This document shows positions 63,531 through 64,000 of a stretch of 64,000 bases of DNA, in pieces. The DNA is taken from assembly GCA_033964015.1 (NCBI GenBank), contig CM066912.1, positions 14,109,399-14,173,398 on the forward strand, written 5' to 3'. How positions within the stretch are numbered: position 1 is the first letter of the stretch; each line of letters starts with the position of its first letter. Made by a program: the position numbers and the translations under genes. The notes beneath the pieces were generated by a model. That model saw only the letters and a list, made by a program, of their open reading frames with translations. It was not told where the DNA came from and made no database searches. This DNA comes from Scolanthus callimorphus. Taxonomy: Eukaryota; Cnidaria; Anthozoa; Actiniaria; Edwardsiidae.

Positions 63531-64000
63531 TTACTTGCGTGAGAAGTTGATTCACTACAAATTAACACATCTTTTCTTAGAGGAGAAATTTTCCCAACAT
63601 GTACACTAGTTTCTCCTGAAAGGAATCGCTCCTTTTATTTTACCAACTGGAAGATAAGTTACCTTTGTATTTTTAGGCTTCGAAGTCAAAACTCCTCATG
63701 GCTTTGTGAAGAAATACGACTTCTCGATTGTTATATGGTGTTTATTAACAACGATGAAGGAGTCCTACGATAGTACAAACAACGAGAAATACAATCAAGT
63801 TCTAGATCACATATGAGTTAGATAAAGCAAATGATAACATAGTAATACGACTTACAAGAATCGAGTGAATAGCGAGTGTTCCAATGTCGATAAATCGGTT
63901 CGCTGTCCCAAAACAAGATGGCCGACTCCTTTCTGAGCCGGTCAGCGGTCCTAACTACTGAGCCCTTTGACCAGGTTGGCCAGCGGTAAACTCTTCATCC
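63531..64000. other. No supported feature
   Basis: Mixed-composition DNA with no long open frame or repeat terminus. ACAAGATGGCCGACTCC at 63913 is promoter-like only in isolation. Confidence 0.3.

Overview
The window looks like a repeat-dominated, AT-rich metazoan nuclear region. I think it is cnidarian, probably a stony coral or relative. This is inferred from the kind of Ty3 retroelement (a K02A2.6-like pol with an SDD active site), the tRNA-headed SINE, the dense palindromic MITEs and an unclassified element protein that I associate from memory with anthozoan genomes. No complete cellular protein-coding gene can be supported. There is no rRNA, no CRISPR array and no operon. Almost everything recognisable is mobile or tandemly repeated DNA.

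Layout. 0-2 kb: a tRNA-like sequence, a 13-copy GGTCC/CCGCGG minisatellite, a polypyrimidine tract and a 175-bp duplication. 1.8-6.2 kb: a satellite-bearing element (a terminal 'head' hairpin, 128-bp units carrying TGACGTCATCGATGACGTCA, and a terminal 'tail' hairpin) split by a 2.9-kb TIR transposon that sits inside one satellite unit. 8.2-8.7 kb: a complete 501-bp member of the same head/tail family. 9.4-26 kb: palindromes, foldbacks, direct duplications and a third, minus-strand satellite element at 19.7-20.7 kb. 27.1-28.3 kb: a nine-copy 128-bp array directly behind another head. 28.6-31.0 kb: a large, nearly symmetrical foldback. 31.2-31.8 kb: a PIF/Harbinger-like MITE with TTA target duplication. 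31.9-36.5 kb: a Ty3/gypsy retrotransposon on the minus strand with identical 142-bp LTRs, a 5-bp target duplication and two in-frame stops. 36.5-38.2 kb, 47.2-47.6 kb and 53.6-55.9 kb: three broken copies of one unclassified protein family, the fullest inside a 5.1-kb segment (52.3-57.4 kb) bounded by long inverted repeats. 41-45.6 kb: a LINE RT fragment and a mosaic of 298-bp, 348-bp and 417-bp duplications. 58-60 kb: more head/tail and MITE fragments. 60.9-61.7 kb: promoter-like DNA with two short candidate first exons, one of which (61589-61733) is the best candidate for a cellular gene. 63.1-63.5 kb: a tRNA-derived SINE.

The most notable theme is a head/tail family. Its termini carry subterminal inverted repeats AGCGGAGCTCC / GGAGCTCCGCT next to small hairpins, and its interior is repeatedly a CRE-palindrome satellite. 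This architecture resembles Helentron-associated (HINE/DINE-1-like) elements, but assignment to that class is inference. The second theme is the 5.1-kb segment whose terminal inverted repeats each carry a start codon pointing inward, with an unclassified, zinc-ligand-bearing protein family inside.
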